A stretch of DNA of 64,000 nucleotides from Vibrio sp. MEBiC08052. Lineage in GTDB: Bacteria; Pseudomonadota; Gammaproteobacteria; Enterobacterales; Vibrionaceae. Position numbers and translations under genes: made by a program. The stretch is taken from the NCBI RefSeq assembly GCF_001506075.1, contig NZ_KQ947475.1, positions 4,003,253-4,067,252 on the forward strand, given 5' to 3'. The notes under the pieces were generated by a model that saw only the letters and a list, made by a program, of their open reading frames with translations, was not told the DNA's origin and made no database searches. Below are positions 35,016-44,068 of this stretch, piece by piece (positions within the stretch are counted from its first letter, which is position 1; each line of letters starts with the position of its first letter).

Positions 35016-35393
35016 ATGGAATTTACCACAGTAGAAATCAACGCCATGCGTAAAGAACTGATGAATCATGCATTCTCAGCTTTGGTTCGGCGAATGCCGA
35101 TGAATAAGTGTAAAGCTTATGAATATATTGCCAATTATCTCGGTGTGAAGTACAGCACAGTGACCAATATGGTTCAGAAAGGGATTTCTGCAAAACATGC
35201 ATCCGGCCTGTCTGCGATTGCGGCCCGGTTTAAAACCCGGATGTACCACTATCAATTTGCCCCGACCGATGCCATTTGTCTGGCATGGCTGGAACATGAT
35301 TACCGCTGCGATAAAGGGAAGCATCCCAGTAAGCATCTGTTCAAGCATTGGGATCGGGAAATGAGCAAATTACATATTTATGAGGATGCATAA
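35016..35393 (+). CDS. Small phage DNA-binding protein, possible late regulator
   Basis: 125 residues, basic. A helix-turn-helix-like patch is visible (KAYEYIANYLGVKYSTVTNMV), followed by MYHYQFAPTDAICLAWLEHDYRC. It starts three bases after the P-like gene and lies before the lysis cassette, where antiterminators or late activators usually sit. Function not recognised with certainty. Confidence 0.5.
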   Translation: MEFTTVEINAMRKELMNHAFSALVRRMPMNKCKAYEYIANYLGVKYSTVTNMVQKGISAKHASGLSAIAARFKTRMYHYQFAPTDAICLAWLEHDYRCDKGKHPSKHLFKHWDREMSKLHIYEDA

Positions 35394-35482
35394 ATGTTCC
35401 ACAACAGATCTGGTGAGGTTCATAGCAGTGCATTCAACATCACTACAAATCGTTTTTTCTGCCGGACAGGAGAAATGCAACG

Positions 35483-35761
35483 ATGAGTCTTTTTTCTTTT
35501 AAAACCGGACAGGGGGGAGCAGTTATTTCTGAAAAAGCAACGATGTCAATTGCTGTTGGAAGTGGTACGGGGGTTGGAGTCAGTGTTGCTCAGGGTGCTG
35601 AGAATTATCAGTCGATGATGAATTCAAGTTTACATGACATTCTGGCAGGAAACTTTGTCTGGTACGGTTCAGATATCGCTTTCCTCATTGGCACGACCTT
35701 ATCCGTGATCGGCATTGGTATTACATTGATGCGTTTGTTTCTGTTTCAGTCACAAAGGTAA
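35483..35761 (+). CDS. Probable holin
   Basis: 92 residues: a glycine/serine-rich first part (AVGSGTGVGVSVAQG), a second weaker hydrophobic segment, and one clear membrane helix near the end (IAFLIGTTLSVIGIGITLMRLFLF) with a basic tail. It sits directly before the endolysin, the standard place. It would permeabilise the inner membrane to start lysis. Family assignment rests mainly on context. Confidence 0.65.
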   Translation: MSLFSFKTGQGGAVISEKATMSIAVGSGTGVGVSVAQGAENYQSMMNSSLHDILAGNFVWYGSDIAFLIGTTLSVIGIGITLMRLFLFQSQR

Positions 35762-35787
35762 AAAATAAAAGTTAGATAGAGGTCAGC

Positions 35788-36324
35788 ATGAAATATAACC
35801 GATTGATCGGGACGGTGCTTTTCGGCGCTGTGGCGATTACCGGCACACTTGAAGGTCAGCGCAATCAGGCTTATCAGGATCCCGGCGGAGTGTGGACGGT
35901 CTGTTTCGGAGAAACAGCAGGCGTGCGTCAGGATATGTCTTATAGTGATCAGCAGTGTGCAATGATGCTTGCCAGCTCTCTGAATTATCACAATGAACCA
36001 CTGGAAAACCTGCATTATCAACTGCCACCAAACGTCCATATTGCCGCCCTTGATTTCAGCTATAACCTGGGAACGAATGCGCTACGCCGTTCAACCCTCT
36101 ATCGCAAACTGAAGCAACGGGATATTGAGGGGGCGTGTCAGGAGTTTAATCGCTGGGTATATCTGAACGGCAAAGATTGCCGTGTGGCACAAAACCGCTG
36201 CCGGGGTATCGTCACCCGCAGAGAAATTGAAACCCAGCTTTGTCTGGGGCAGATTTCAGTCAGGGATGCTTTGATGAAACTGGGACATACCCCCTCAGAT
36301 GCAGAGGTGATGTATGATCTTTAA
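35788..36324 (+). CDS. SAR-type endolysin, glycoside hydrolase family 24
   Basis: 178 residues. A weakly hydrophobic N-terminal segment (LIGTVLFGAVAITGTLEG) looks like a signal-arrest-release anchor. The catalytic core E-x8-D-x5-T is visible in EGQRNQAYQDPGGVWTVCFGET. Several cysteines (CFGE, QQC, GKDCRVAQNRC) could form the regulatory disulfides of this class. Cuts peptidoglycan so that particles are released. Its end overlaps the i-spanin gene by 11 bp. Confidence 0.9.
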   Translation: MKYNRLIGTVLFGAVAITGTLEGQRNQAYQDPGGVWTVCFGETAGVRQDMSYSDQQCAMMLASSLNYHNEPLENLHYQLPPNVHIAALDFSYNLGTNALRRSTLYRKLKQRDIEGACQEFNRWVYLNGKDCRVAQNRCRGIVTRREIETQLCLGQISVRDALMKLGHTPSDAEVMYDL

Positions 36325-36652
36325 AGGATATGTAAGACTTGGCATTTTTCTGTTGCTTGGGTGCGGAGTGGGAAGTGTCGTTCTCAGAGTAAAATGGTTG
36401 GTTGCTGAGAATGAAAAACTGACGGCTCAGGTCTCTCAATCCAGTGTACAAATTATGATGCAGAAAAATGTACTGGCTCAGGTGTCTCAGGAACGCGAAC
36501 AGATGAATCAAATTCTGATCAGAAGAGCCCGGAACAGTGCTGATAATGAGGAAAAACTACGCCATGAGATTCAAACATTGCAACAGGAAATATCCGGTCA
36601 TCCTTGTGTTGTCCCTGCTACTGTTACTGAACGGTTGCGTGAATCATACTGA
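36314..36652 (+). CDS. i-spanin (Rz-like)
   Basis: 112 residues: one N-terminal membrane segment (LGIFLLLGCGVGSVVLRV) followed by a long coiled coil (WLVAENEKLTAQVSQ...ADNEEKLRHEIQTLQQEI). This is the Rz architecture. It acts with the outer-membrane lipoprotein encoded in another frame within and beyond its 3' end to fuse the two membranes during lysis. Confidence 0.85.
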   Translation: MIFKGYVRLGIFLLLGCGVGSVVLRVKWLVAENEKLTAQVSQSSVQIMMQKNVLAQVSQEREQMNQILIRRARNSADNEEKLRHEIQTLQQEISGHPCVVPATVTERLRESY

Positions 36653-36848
36653 ATCCCAACCGGTCATTCAGACACAGTATGTTGTGCCGCCGGAAGGGAT
36701 GATCGTTCCTTGTTATAAACCCAGTATCAGCGGCACTTGGCCAGAGGTTATCACTGAAGATATTCCCCGCCTGAAGTCTGCATTGAGCCAGTGTGCTGCG
36801 CGGGCAGATGATTATCTGCAATGGCGAGCTTCTAAAGTCACACCTTGA
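36564..36848 (+). CDS. o-spanin lipoprotein (Rz1-like), nested in Rz
   Basis: About 94 residues. Begins inside the i-spanin gene in a different frame; signal peptide with lipobox LLLNGC and mature part starting CVNHTESQ. Longer than lambda Rz1. An upstream ATG at 36549 is also possible; neither has a strong ribosome site, so translation may be coupled to Rz. The PPEG segment is moderately proline-rich as in other Rz1 proteins. Confidence 0.75.
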   Translation: MRFKHCNRKYPVILVLSLLLLLNGCVNHTESQPVIQTQYVVPPEGMIVPCYKPSISGTWPEVITEDIPRLKSALSQCAARADDYLQWRASKVTP

Positions 36849-36920
36849 TACGACTTCCTACAGTATTCTGAGATGGCCGGTCAGGATAATCGTATCAATC
36901 TGTTTACCTACCCATCATAA

Positions 36921-36978
36921 AAATCTTTCTGGTTATTCCTGAAGCGGGGACTGCTTCAGGGAACAGGAAGATTTTTTT
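36921..36978 (+). terminator. Terminator after the lysis cassette
   Basis: Two-part stem: CCTGAAGC/GCTTCAGG inside, AAATCTT...AAGATTT outside, then T7. Confidence 0.8.
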
Positions 36979-37190
36979 ATGTCTGATGGTTTTATATGTC
37001 AGGTTTCGCTGATGTAACTCGGTTTATTGAGGTCTTTTGGGGATGAATATGAAAGGTAATTTACATCTTGTGTGTGAGATATTACAGGGAAAAGATCCTG
37101 AAAATAGACGGGATATGCAGGCGGAAAAAATTCAGTCAGCCGGTTCAGAAACATGGTCAAAACGGCTGACTGAAAGGGAGAGAAACAGAT

Positions 37191-37442
37191 TTAGATTAAG
37201 GATAATTCTTGTTGTAGGCTGGCGCGGCTTTCGGGAGGCAGTGACTTGATTAGGTTGCAGACTAACTGGTTGGCGGCCTTGGCTGAAGGGCTCAGAGTGT
37301 GGCTGTAAGATAGATTCATAACGAAGGTGTGACCGCACTCGGGATCACTACAACTACAGTACAGATCAGCATGACTGTTGGTAATCCGGTTCGATTTTTG
37401 GATCCGGCTTTTTTGACCACACTCAGGGCATAACACTCTCAT
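37191..37442 (-). CDS. Ogr/Delta-type zinc-finger late activator
   Basis: 83 residues. A zinc finger of the P2 Ogr class: CPECGQKS near the N-terminus and CSDPECGHTF later. P2-like phages use Ogr to switch on late (lysis and tail) promoters through RNA polymerase alpha. It is transcribed opposite to the genes it should control, between the lysis cassette and the tail operon. Its presence supports descent from a P2/kappa-type phage. Confidence 0.85.
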   Translation of the reverse strand: MRVLCPECGQKSRIQKSNRITNSHADLYCSCSDPECGHTFVMNLSYSHTLSPSAKAANQLVCNLIKSLPPESRASLQQELSLI

Positions 37443-37939
37443 ATTTATACCTTTCCCTCTGATGAATAATTGACTCGATTATAACAACAATGATGGCATC
37501 TACCTAGTGGAATGTAAAAAAACTTACCATAAAGTGCGAACAATCACCGGACAAGCCCGGCTCTGTCTGACCTGCGTCGGTTTTTGGCTATCCAGACCAT
37601 CTATTCAGACCACAATGATCACTCATTTATCCCCGTCAATCTCTGATCAAGTGACTCCGCAATGCAGCGGTGTTGTACAAAATATCGACAAAAATCCCCA
37701 CATCAACGCTTATTTTCTCCTGATTAATTCCAGTCTGTTCCGTTTTACCCAGTATCCGAATCAGGCCGAATCCAACATGATGCAGCATTTTTTCAGACCG
37801 AGTATTCTGCTCTCAACCCGAATGAAACGGGGAAACAAAACGAAATTGTAATCAGATAAGAATTTGATATTAAAAATAAAATATCAAATTCAAATGGTTC
37901 TGTTTCTGGAAAGGTAACCCACAGTAAGGTGACAGTTTC
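37443..37939. other. Gap before the tail operon, no supported gene
   Basis: 497 bp with a GTG-started frame (37507-37851) that has unusual composition, no good ribosome site and no recognisable domain; I do not call it. The stretch probably holds the promoter of the tail operon. It may also be a scar of lost phage genes, which is inference. Confidence 0.4.
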
Positions 37940-38425
37940 ATGGCTCAGTATGAAGCGGGCGACAAGCTCAGAAACTTTAAAACATTCATTGAAAGCTGTG
38001 TCGGAGATGAAATTGCACAAACCCTGACGAGCCAAATGAAGAATATTTCTCTGGGTTTGGACAGTCAGTCTTTGGGCAACGGTTGTCAGTTAATGAGACT
38101 GCGTTATCACGCCCGTCTGGCATTCAATAATTTTCCGCATCTCACCTATAGCCCTGCGGTGCTATTTGCCAATGTCGGCGCCTGGCTGATGGATCACGAT
38201 CCTGACCGGGAAATGGCTGCGGTTCTGAACAATCCAATGATTGAGATGACAGCGGTTGATGAAACTCATTCAACGATTGTGATCGATGTTGAGTTTGAAG
38301 AACCCGTCAGCGTGACAGAAGACGCAGCAGGGCCGATTTACTGGCGTGGTAAACAGTGGCGTATTGATACATATGAAATCTGGGTGGCGGAAATATTAGG
38401 TGATTTCACGACAGGTCGGCGTTAA
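37940..38425 (+). CDS. Tail completion protein, P2 gpR-like
   Basis: 161 residues. Similar in size, position and pattern to gpR-type tail completion proteins: helical first half (RLAFNNFPHLTYSPAVLFANVGAWLMDHDPDRE) and a beta-rich second half ending WRIDTYEIWVAEILGDF. First gene of the tail block; a separate gpS is not seen. Followed by a 163-bp gap with a perfect hairpin. Confidence 0.65.
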   Translation: MAQYEAGDKLRNFKTFIESCVGDEIAQTLTSQMKNISLGLDSQSLGNGCQLMRLRYHARLAFNNFPHLTYSPAVLFANVGAWLMDHDPDREMAAVLNNPMIEMTAVDETHSTIVIDVEFEEPVSVTEDAAGPIYWRGKQWRIDTYEIWVAEILGDFTTGRR

Positions 38426-38474
38426 GCGGCCGGGGATTGCAGAATACTGTTTCTGATTCACTCAAACCAAAGGC

Positions 38475-38500
38475 GATCCAATCCCGGTCGGGATTGGATC
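38475..38500 (+). promoter_or_regulatory. Perfect hairpin before the sheath gene
   Basis: 11-bp stem GATCCAATCCC/GGGATTGGATC with loop GGTC, no T-run. Possibly an RNA processing or stabilising site ahead of the heavily used sheath gene. Confidence 0.45.
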
Positions 38501-38588
38501 ACACCAAGCGGTTGTTTGGCATTGTAAGTTAGCGATATGACAAGCAAGCAGAGCAATCGGATGATCACATTAAATAGGAGCGGATAAC

Positions 38589-39707
38589 ATGGCGTGGCCC
38601 AGCGTTATTATTAATATTAAAAACATGATGAAAGGTCCCATTGCCGGGGTGGAATATCATTTTCTGTTTGTCGGATACGGAACGGTTTCCGGTGCAGAAC
38701 GTGAGTTAACGGTTGTTGATGCTTCAACCGATCTGGAAGCCGCATTAGCTTCAGCCGGAGAATCCCTGCGGACGACCGTGATGGCTGCGAAGCTCAATGG
38801 TGGCAGTGAATGGACTGCCGGGGTGATGGTACTTGATCAAGCCGATGACTGGAAAGATGCAGTGCGTAAAGCCAATGAAACTGCAAGTTTCGAAGCATTT
38901 GTACTGGATTTCCCAGCAGCGGATAAAACCTTGCTTGAAGATGCGATTGCAATGCGCACTGAGCTGAAAAATGCACTTGGCCGGGAAACATTCGCAGTGT
39001 GCTGTCTGCCTGAAATCAATCATACCGACGCAACCAACGGCGAAACGTGGGAAGCGTGGTTAGCGAAGTCAGTTGCGATTGTTGACGGTGTTGCCAGCCA
39101 ATATATTACGGTCGTGCCATCGGTTCATGCAGATGGTTCAACACTGGGTAAGTATTGTGGCCGTTTGGCCAATCAGGTGGATGCATCGATTGCCGATTCT
39201 CCGGCACGGATTAAAACCGGTAGTGTGGTCGGATCAACTGATTTTCTGACCGACAAAGATGGCAAAGCGTTAGCTCTGTCTGTATTGAAAACACTGGAAT
39301 CGAATCGCATTTCCTGCCCGATGTGGTACCCGGACTATGACGGTCAATACTGGACAACCGGTCGTACCCTCGATGTGGAAGGCGGTGACTTTCAGGACAT
39401 CCGTCATATTCGTGTCGCGATGAAAGCTGCCCGTAAAGTCCGTATCCGTGCCATTGCCCGCATTGCGGATCGCACATTCAACTCGACACCGCAGAGTGAA
39501 GCACAGGCAAAACTGTTTATGACGCAGGATCTGCGTGAAATGGCACTGACCGGCAATCCGGGTGAAATCTATCCACCGGAAGATGATGACATTCAAATCA
39601 AGTGGGTCAACAGCACTGAAGTTGAAGTTTATATGGCTGTTCAGCCGTATGAATGCCCGGTCAAAATTACTGTTGCAATCTATATCAGCCAAGGAGATAA
39701 AGCATGA
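38589..39707 (+). CDS. Contractile tail sheath protein (DUF2586 family)
   Basis: 372 residues, first lines MAWPSVIINIKNMMKGPIAG and ending VTVAIYISQGDKA. This matches the DUF2586 sheath family of HP1/kappa-type phages. Sheath contraction drives the tube through the target envelope, so the particle should be R-type rather than flexible F-type. Strong GGAG site. ATGA overlap with the tube gene. Confidence 0.85.
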   Translation: MAWPSVIINIKNMMKGPIAGVEYHFLFVGYGTVSGAERELTVVDASTDLEAALASAGESLRTTVMAAKLNGGSEWTAGVMVLDQADDWKDAVRKANETASFEAFVLDFPAADKTLLEDAIAMRTELKNALGRETFAVCCLPEINHTDATNGETWEAWLAKSVAIVDGVASQYITVVPSVHADGSTLGKYCGRLANQVDASIADSPARIKTGSVVGSTDFLTDKDGKALALSVLKTLESNRISCPMWYPDYDGQYWTTGRTLDVEGGDFQDIRHIRVAMKAARKVRIRAIARIADRTFNSTPQSEAQAKLFMTQDLREMALTGNPGEIYPPEDDDIQIKWVNSTEVEVYMAVQPYECPVKITVAIYISQGDKA

Positions 39708-40159
39708 GTGCCCGTTTTTCCGGTCGTAGCTTTGATACGACACTATTTGGAGTGTATGTCCATGTTAAAAGTGCGACAGCAACAATCAGTGATGAGTCAG
39801 CCGTTGCCTTTACTCGTGGTGTGACAGACGGTTATACCGACGGTAAAGTCAGCTGTGATGTTGAACTCGAAATGGATCTGAAACAGTTCCAGAAAGTCCA
39901 TGCAGCCGCAAAAGAAGCCGGCAGCTATCGTGATATCAAATTACAGGATATCCAGTTTTATGCTCATAACGGTGAAGATGAAGACAAAATCGAACTGTAC
40001 GGTGTGAAATTCCTGGTTTCCGATCTGCTTAATATCGATTCAGAAAGTGCCGATAAATCGACTCGCAAACTGAAAGGTTTTGTCACCAGCCCGAACTTTG
40101 TCAAGATCAACGGTGTGCCTTATCTGTCTCAGGCCGATACACGCAATCTCATTGGCTAA
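39704..40159 (+). CDS. Tail tube protein (DUF2597 family)
   Basis: 151 residues of the DUF2597 tube family (MSARFSGRSFDTTLFGVYVH; TRGVTDGYTDGKVSCDVELE). The pairing of DUF2586 and DUF2597 is the standard sheath-tube order. Followed by ~200 bp with two hairpins (CCCCG...CGGGG and CCTGA...TCAGG) before the chaperone gene. Confidence 0.85.
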   Translation: MSARFSGRSFDTTLFGVYVHVKSATATISDESAVAFTRGVTDGYTDGKVSCDVELEMDLKQFQKVHAAAKEAGSYRDIKLQDIQFYAHNGEDEDKIELYGVKFLVSDLLNIDSESADKSTRKLKGFVTSPNFVKINGVPYLSQADTRNLIG

Positions 40160-40359
40160 TTAGGCCCCGATTCCAATCACGGGGGAACAGCCTGACATGA
40201 TCAGGTTCGCATTCGACCAAGGCTGAGAAAATCATCGAGAAACCACTATGTATCAGGGTCAGCCCTGAGGGATTTCTGCGGCCTGAATTGTCGGTTGTGC
40301 CCCACTTACACATCAATTTTATATGTGCCTTGTGGCATTAAACAAAGAGAGAAAGAGAG

Positions 40360-40641
40360 ATGACTAAAGCTGCTTTTACCATTAAACCGGTTGTTGTCAC
40401 GATTGGTGAAACTGATTTTACGTTTAAACCGACTGTTAACGATGCCAACAACTATACCAACCATGTGTCTATGGACAGCAAAGTTGAACCGGCACGGACT
40501 TATCTTGAGCGCACCGTTGATGCGGAACAGAAGAGTGAACTGGTTGAACTGATGAATACGGTTCCCGGCCTGGTGATGGAAGTCTTCAGTCTGGTGCATG
40601 AATCTTCTAAAGGCGGGATTTCAATTACCCTAAAAAACTAA
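40360..40641 (+). CDS. Tail assembly chaperone, short form
   Basis: 93 residues, matching the small phage tail assembly chaperone family (KAAFTIKPVVVTIGETDFTFKPT at the start). It coats the tape measure during tail building. Its last codons form the slippery heptamer A-AAA-AAC just before the TAA, so a fraction of ribosomes should shift to make the long form (next entry). Confidence 0.8.
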   Translation: MTKAAFTIKPVVVTIGETDFTFKPTVNDANNYTNHVSMDSKVEPARTYLERTVDAEQKSELVELMNTVPGLVMEVFSLVHESSKGGISITLKN

Positions 40642-40829
40642 CAGAGCGGGTGAAGCGCATTGAAACCAACGGGTTGGAACAGGCGCTCACCCTGCGGCGA
40701 CATTACTTTCCCGACGGAGAGGATGAACCGCAAGAGTTAGCAAGGGCGCTCTGGCTCGATCAACATGAGAAAGAGCGCATGGAAGTCGCGGTTATGAGTG
40801 CAGTTGCGAGGTTATTTAATCACCGATGA
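40360..40829 (+). CDS. Tail assembly chaperone, long form by programmed -1 frameshift
   Basis: The heptamer at 40632-40638 reads A-AAA-AAC in the zero frame. After slipping back one base, reading continues CTA-ACA-GAG for 63 codons to TGA at 40827-40829. The extension includes LTLRRHYFPDGEDE and LARALWLDQHEKERM, recognisable as the conserved second domain of such chaperones. It has no independent ribosome site or good start codon. The stop overlaps the tape-measure start (ATGA). This is the P2 E/E' or lambda G/GT arrangement. Combined product 156 residues. Confidence 0.85.
40632..40638 (+). promoter_or_regulatory. -1 frameshift site A-AAA-AAC
   Basis: Canonical X-XXY-YYZ slippery heptamer in the correct phase, ending right at the zero-frame stop codon. 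Confidence 0.85.
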
Positions 40830-42544
40830 ACGATTCAGTCTTAATAGAAATCAATATGATTGATAAGTTGACTCAGCCTTTGACCGGTGTTGTTGACCAG
40901 ATCAATCAGATTGTCCAAACCGCCAGTAGCGATTTTGACAAGGTAAAATCCAGTGCCTCAGATGTCATCCAGACGTTTACTGAAATGGGAACATCACTTG
41001 AACCTGTATTGACCATGGATTGGGATGTCGGAGGTATTGACTCTCTGGAAGATGTCGGTCGCATTCTTGAGCATGTTTCTGAAGCATCGAGCGAGATTCT
41101 CTCGCTCGGTCTCGGGAGTCAACTGGTCCAAGTATTTAAAGATGCTGAAGGAGGTATCAATAAATTTGCTGACAATCTCGATCAGGGGATAGATAAGGTT
41201 ATCGAAACATTTGATCTGGCGAAAGCCAAGGTCAAAGATTTTTCCGGTGCTGCCAAAGCGCAATTTGCGGCGGTGTCACAACGAACCCAGAATTTCATTC
41301 AGACTGGTAAGGGACTGGCTACCTCGTTTTCGAGTGCTGGGGTCAAGGGATTTGCCAGTGTTGCCAAGGCGCAATTTGCAGCCTTGTCTCAACGAACACA
41401 ATCTTTTCTCAGTCATGTGAAAAACATCGGGACGGCCTTTTCTGCCGGTGGGCTGAAAAATGGCGTCAAGAATCTTGCGGCCTCAGTCAATCAGCAATTG
41501 ACCAGTATTTCGCAAAAATCAGCAGGATTGTCTGGCATGGGCGGGCGAGTACAACAGTTTCTGGGGCCTATTTCTTCCTCGCTTGATAATGTTAAAAATA
41601 GTCTCTCTCAGGGGATGGGGGAAGGCGTTGCTAAAGTCACCGCATTAGGTGAAAAGTTTCCTTTTCTTGCCGGCGGCACAGCGTTTGTTGCTGCCGGTAT
41701 GACATCGCTTGATGGGGTCATGAAATCGGCTTCCGGTACTTTAGGTGGTGTACAAAGTGCGATCACATTGGTCTCTGATTCTGCCGGTATTTTCCAAAGC
41801 GTCATGGGATCGGCTTCAACAGTGATCACTACATTTCAGGGAGTGATGGGAGCCATGTCAAACGTGATGACTGTGTTTGGCCGATTGATTCCCAGCGTCT
41901 CGACTGCAATGGCGGTCATGACTAGTCCGGTAACATGGATTGTTTTAGGTATCGTCGCACTGATTGCAGCTGTCTATTTGATTATTAAATATTGGGACGA
42001 TTTGGTTGCAGCCATGTCGAAAATTGAGATTTTCCAGCAAATCGGCAATTTATTTGGCTGGTTGGGTGAGATGTGGGGACAGTTTGTTTCTTATCTCTCC
42101 GGAACAAGTTTAGGTGCAGTTTTCGCTAATATTTTCAATGAGATAAAAGTATACGTTGATAAAATTATCGGAATGTTCAAATCGATCGGATCTGGTATCT
42201 CTTGGATTGCCGGTAAGCTCGGTATTTCAATTGGCAGTGATGACGCTGAAAAAACTGAACAACATGTATCAACGGAGGCTCGAGCGTCTGAGAATATTCA
42301 GAAACAGGTTCAACCCGTTACCCAAACATCGGCATCCGTCAGTGAACCTTCGGGTGGGAATGATTCAGTGATGGCTTACAAACGCCAACAGAACACTTTG
42401 CCTTCCGGCATGGTGCAAAACATGACCAGTACGCAAAGCCAACAGGTGAGTGAAGTGAAACGCTTCGGTGACATTTACATCACTGCGCCGAATGGTTTAA
42501 CGCCGGATCAACTCGCAGAATGGGATGAAATCAATGTCGGATAA
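40826..42544 (+). CDS. Tape measure protein
   Basis: 572 residues, short for a phage tape measure, predicting a short tail. Alanine/serine/glycine-rich helices, an internal duplication (AKAQFAAVSQRTQNF and again AKAQFAALSQRTQSF about 42 residues later) and a hydrophobic segment (SPVTWIVLGIVALIAAVYLIIKYWDDLV) as usual for the family. Sets tail length and may insert in the target membrane. Confidence 0.85.
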   Translation: MNDSVLIEINMIDKLTQPLTGVVDQINQIVQTASSDFDKVKSSASDVIQTFTEMGTSLEPVLTMDWDVGGIDSLEDVGRILEHVSEASSEILSLGLGSQLVQVFKDAEGGINKFADNLDQGIDKVIETFDLAKAKVKDFSGAAKAQFAAVSQRTQNFIQTGKGLATSFSSAGVKGFASVAKAQFAALSQRTQSFLSHVKNIGTAFSAGGLKNGVKNLAASVNQQLTSISQKSAGLSGMGGRVQQFLGPISSSLDNVKNSLSQGMGEGVAKVTALGEKFPFLAGGTAFVAAGMTSLDGVMKSASGTLGGVQSAITLVSDSAGIFQSVMGSASTVITTFQGVMGAMSNVMTVFGRLIPSVSTAMAVMTSPVTWIVLGIVALIAAVYLIIKYWDDLVAAMSKIEIFQQIGNLFGWLGEMWGQFVSYLSGTSLGAVFANIFNEIKVYVDKIIGMFKSIGSGISWIAGKLGISIGSDDAEKTEQHVSTEARASENIQKQVQPVTQTSASVSEPSGGNDSVMAYKRQQNTLPSGMVQNMTSTQSQQVSEVKRFGDIYITAPNGLTPDQLAEWDEINVG

Positions 42545-42866
42545 ACAGTATATCGATATCAAAGTCGTCGATGGTGGCTGGGATATGGATGCCGGGCAGC
42601 AGCCAACCCTTTGTAGCGATGCTTACAGCATCGCGCAGGATGTCAAGCATGCCATCATGGAATCCGGTTTAGCCAGAGAGCTTCAGGCTGAACGAAATCC
42701 AGTATTACGCGCCAATGTGCTGCTGCAAATTGAACAAATTGCGGAAAACGATCCCCGGATTATTCCGGGGACAGCCACCGTAACCGGAGATGTCTCCGGT
42801 ACCGTCGGGCTCTCTGCTCAGGCATATGACAGCGAGGACATTATCAATACAGAGGTGAACACATGA
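42534..42866 (+). CDS. Baseplate-region protein (DUF2590 family)
   Basis: 110 residues from MSDKQYIDIKVVDGG. The acidic/beta opening and RNPVLRANVLLQIEQIAENDPRI fit DUF2590, a wedge-like protein found in front of baseplate J in HP1/kappa-type tails. Probably the counterpart of P2 gpW. Overlaps the tape measure 3' end and, by four bases, the J gene. Confidence 0.75.
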   Translation: MSDKQYIDIKVVDGGWDMDAGQQPTLCSDAYSIAQDVKHAIMESGLARELQAERNPVLRANVLLQIEQIAENDPRIIPGTATVTGDVSGTVGLSAQAYDSEDIINTEVNT

Positions 42867-44068
42867 GTAACAGACCCCAAGCCGATTTTTTAACTATTCT
42901 GGCGGAATCCGGCGTTCCGCTGACCGAGCAGGCATTAGAAGACCAACTGAAAACGGAAGTGTCAGCGGCTGGCAGTCTATTGTCGAATGATTCTGAAATG
43001 TCACCGTTCTGGCGCTGGGTTCGGGCGGCGGTGGTCAAACCCGCGTTATGGATGACCCGCACGCTGTTGGTCACGCATGTGATGCCGAATATGTTCGTGG
43101 CAACTGCGGAGCGTTGGGCCTTAGAGCTGAAAGCGTGGGAACTGAATGTTGAACCGAAACAAGCGGTGAAAACCCAGGGTTATCTGACGATGACCAAAGA
43201 GAATATCAATGATGAAGTGCTGGTCGAACGTGGCGTGTTTGTTCAGACTCTGGCCATTGAAGGCGTCGTGTACCGAGTCAAGGTCACTGAAGATACGGTG
43301 ATTCCTGCCGGACAGGTAAGCGGACAGGTTCCCGTTGAGGCTGAGCAGGCCGGTGTCGCTTATAACCTGCCGGCAGGTTATCTCAATATTCTGCCGACCG
43401 AAGTTGCCGGGATTGTTTCTGTTATCAATGAAGCAGGCTGGATTACTCGCTTGGGCGCCAATGAAGAGACCGACGAAGAGCTCGCATTGCGGCTCCAAAA
43501 TGCCTTTACCGGCTCCGGTGAGTGGCATATTAACGATGTTTACCGTTCGATTATTGCCAGTGTTGCGGGCATTCGCAGTGACAATATTTTCTTCCGCAAT
43601 ACTGGCGATATCACACCGGGGACCGCAGAAGCCTTGATTCTGGTGGAAGTGGGAGAAACACCGCAGTCGATTATTGAAACACTGAATGACTACATCATGA
43701 ATCAGGGCCATCACGGTCACGGCGATGTGCTGACCTGTAAGCCGATTCCTGAGACGCGTCATGATGTGATTGCCGATGTGGTGTTGGCAAAAAATCTGAC
43801 GGTTGCACAGATGGCGGAAACGCTTCAGGAAGTCAGAGATCGGATTCGGGCCGCATTTCGTGAAACCAAAGCGTATGACGAAATGACCCGCGCAGCCCCC
43901 CAGAGCCGGTTCAGTATCTCCCGTATGGCGACGGAGATTCACAACAACATGGCTAACGTAAAATCCGTGCGCATCACGCTTGATGGTGAGATTCAGGAAG
44001 ATATCGTCAGTGGCTATACGCAGCCACGTTTAAAATCTTTAACGGTTGGGGAATTAGCAGATGAGTGA
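42863..44068 (+). CDS. Baseplate assembly protein J
   Basis: 401 residues of the baseplate J family. Visible pattern: MARTL-like helix replaced by WMTRTLLVTHVMPNMFVATAERWALELKAW, the central beta region QAGVAYNLPAGYLNILPTEVAGI, and ETDEELALRLQNAF. Forms the outer wedge of the baseplate with I and the DUF2590 protein. Confidence 0.88.
   Translation: MSNRPQADFLTILAESGVPLTEQALEDQLKTEVSAAGSLLSNDSEMSPFWRWVRAAVVKPALWMTRTLLVTHVMPNMFVATAERWALELKAWELNVEPKQAVKTQGYLTMTKENINDEVLVERGVFVQTLAIEGVVYRVKVTEDTVIPAGQVSGQVPVEAEQAGVAYNLPAGYLNILPTEVAGIVSVINEAGWITRLGANEETDEELALRLQNAFTGSGEWHINDVYRSIIASVAGIRSDNIFFRNTGDITPGTAEALILVEVGETPQSIIETLNDYIMNQGHHGHGDVLTCKPIPETRHDVIADVVLAKNLTVAQMAETLQEVRDRIRAAFRETKAYDEMTRAAPQSRFSISRMATEIHNNMANVKSVRITLDGEIQEDIVSGYTQPRLKSLTVGELADE

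Noticed and set aside
37037..37249. 70-codon frame antisense to the end of the Ogr-like gene
   Set aside because: No recognisable domain, overlaps ogr 3' end; probably chance.
37507..37851. 114-codon GTG-started frame before the tail operon
   Set aside because: Atypical composition, no ribosome site, no domain.
40160..40359. Possible small gene between tube and chaperone
   Set aside because: No open frame with a ribosome site; contains hairpins only.
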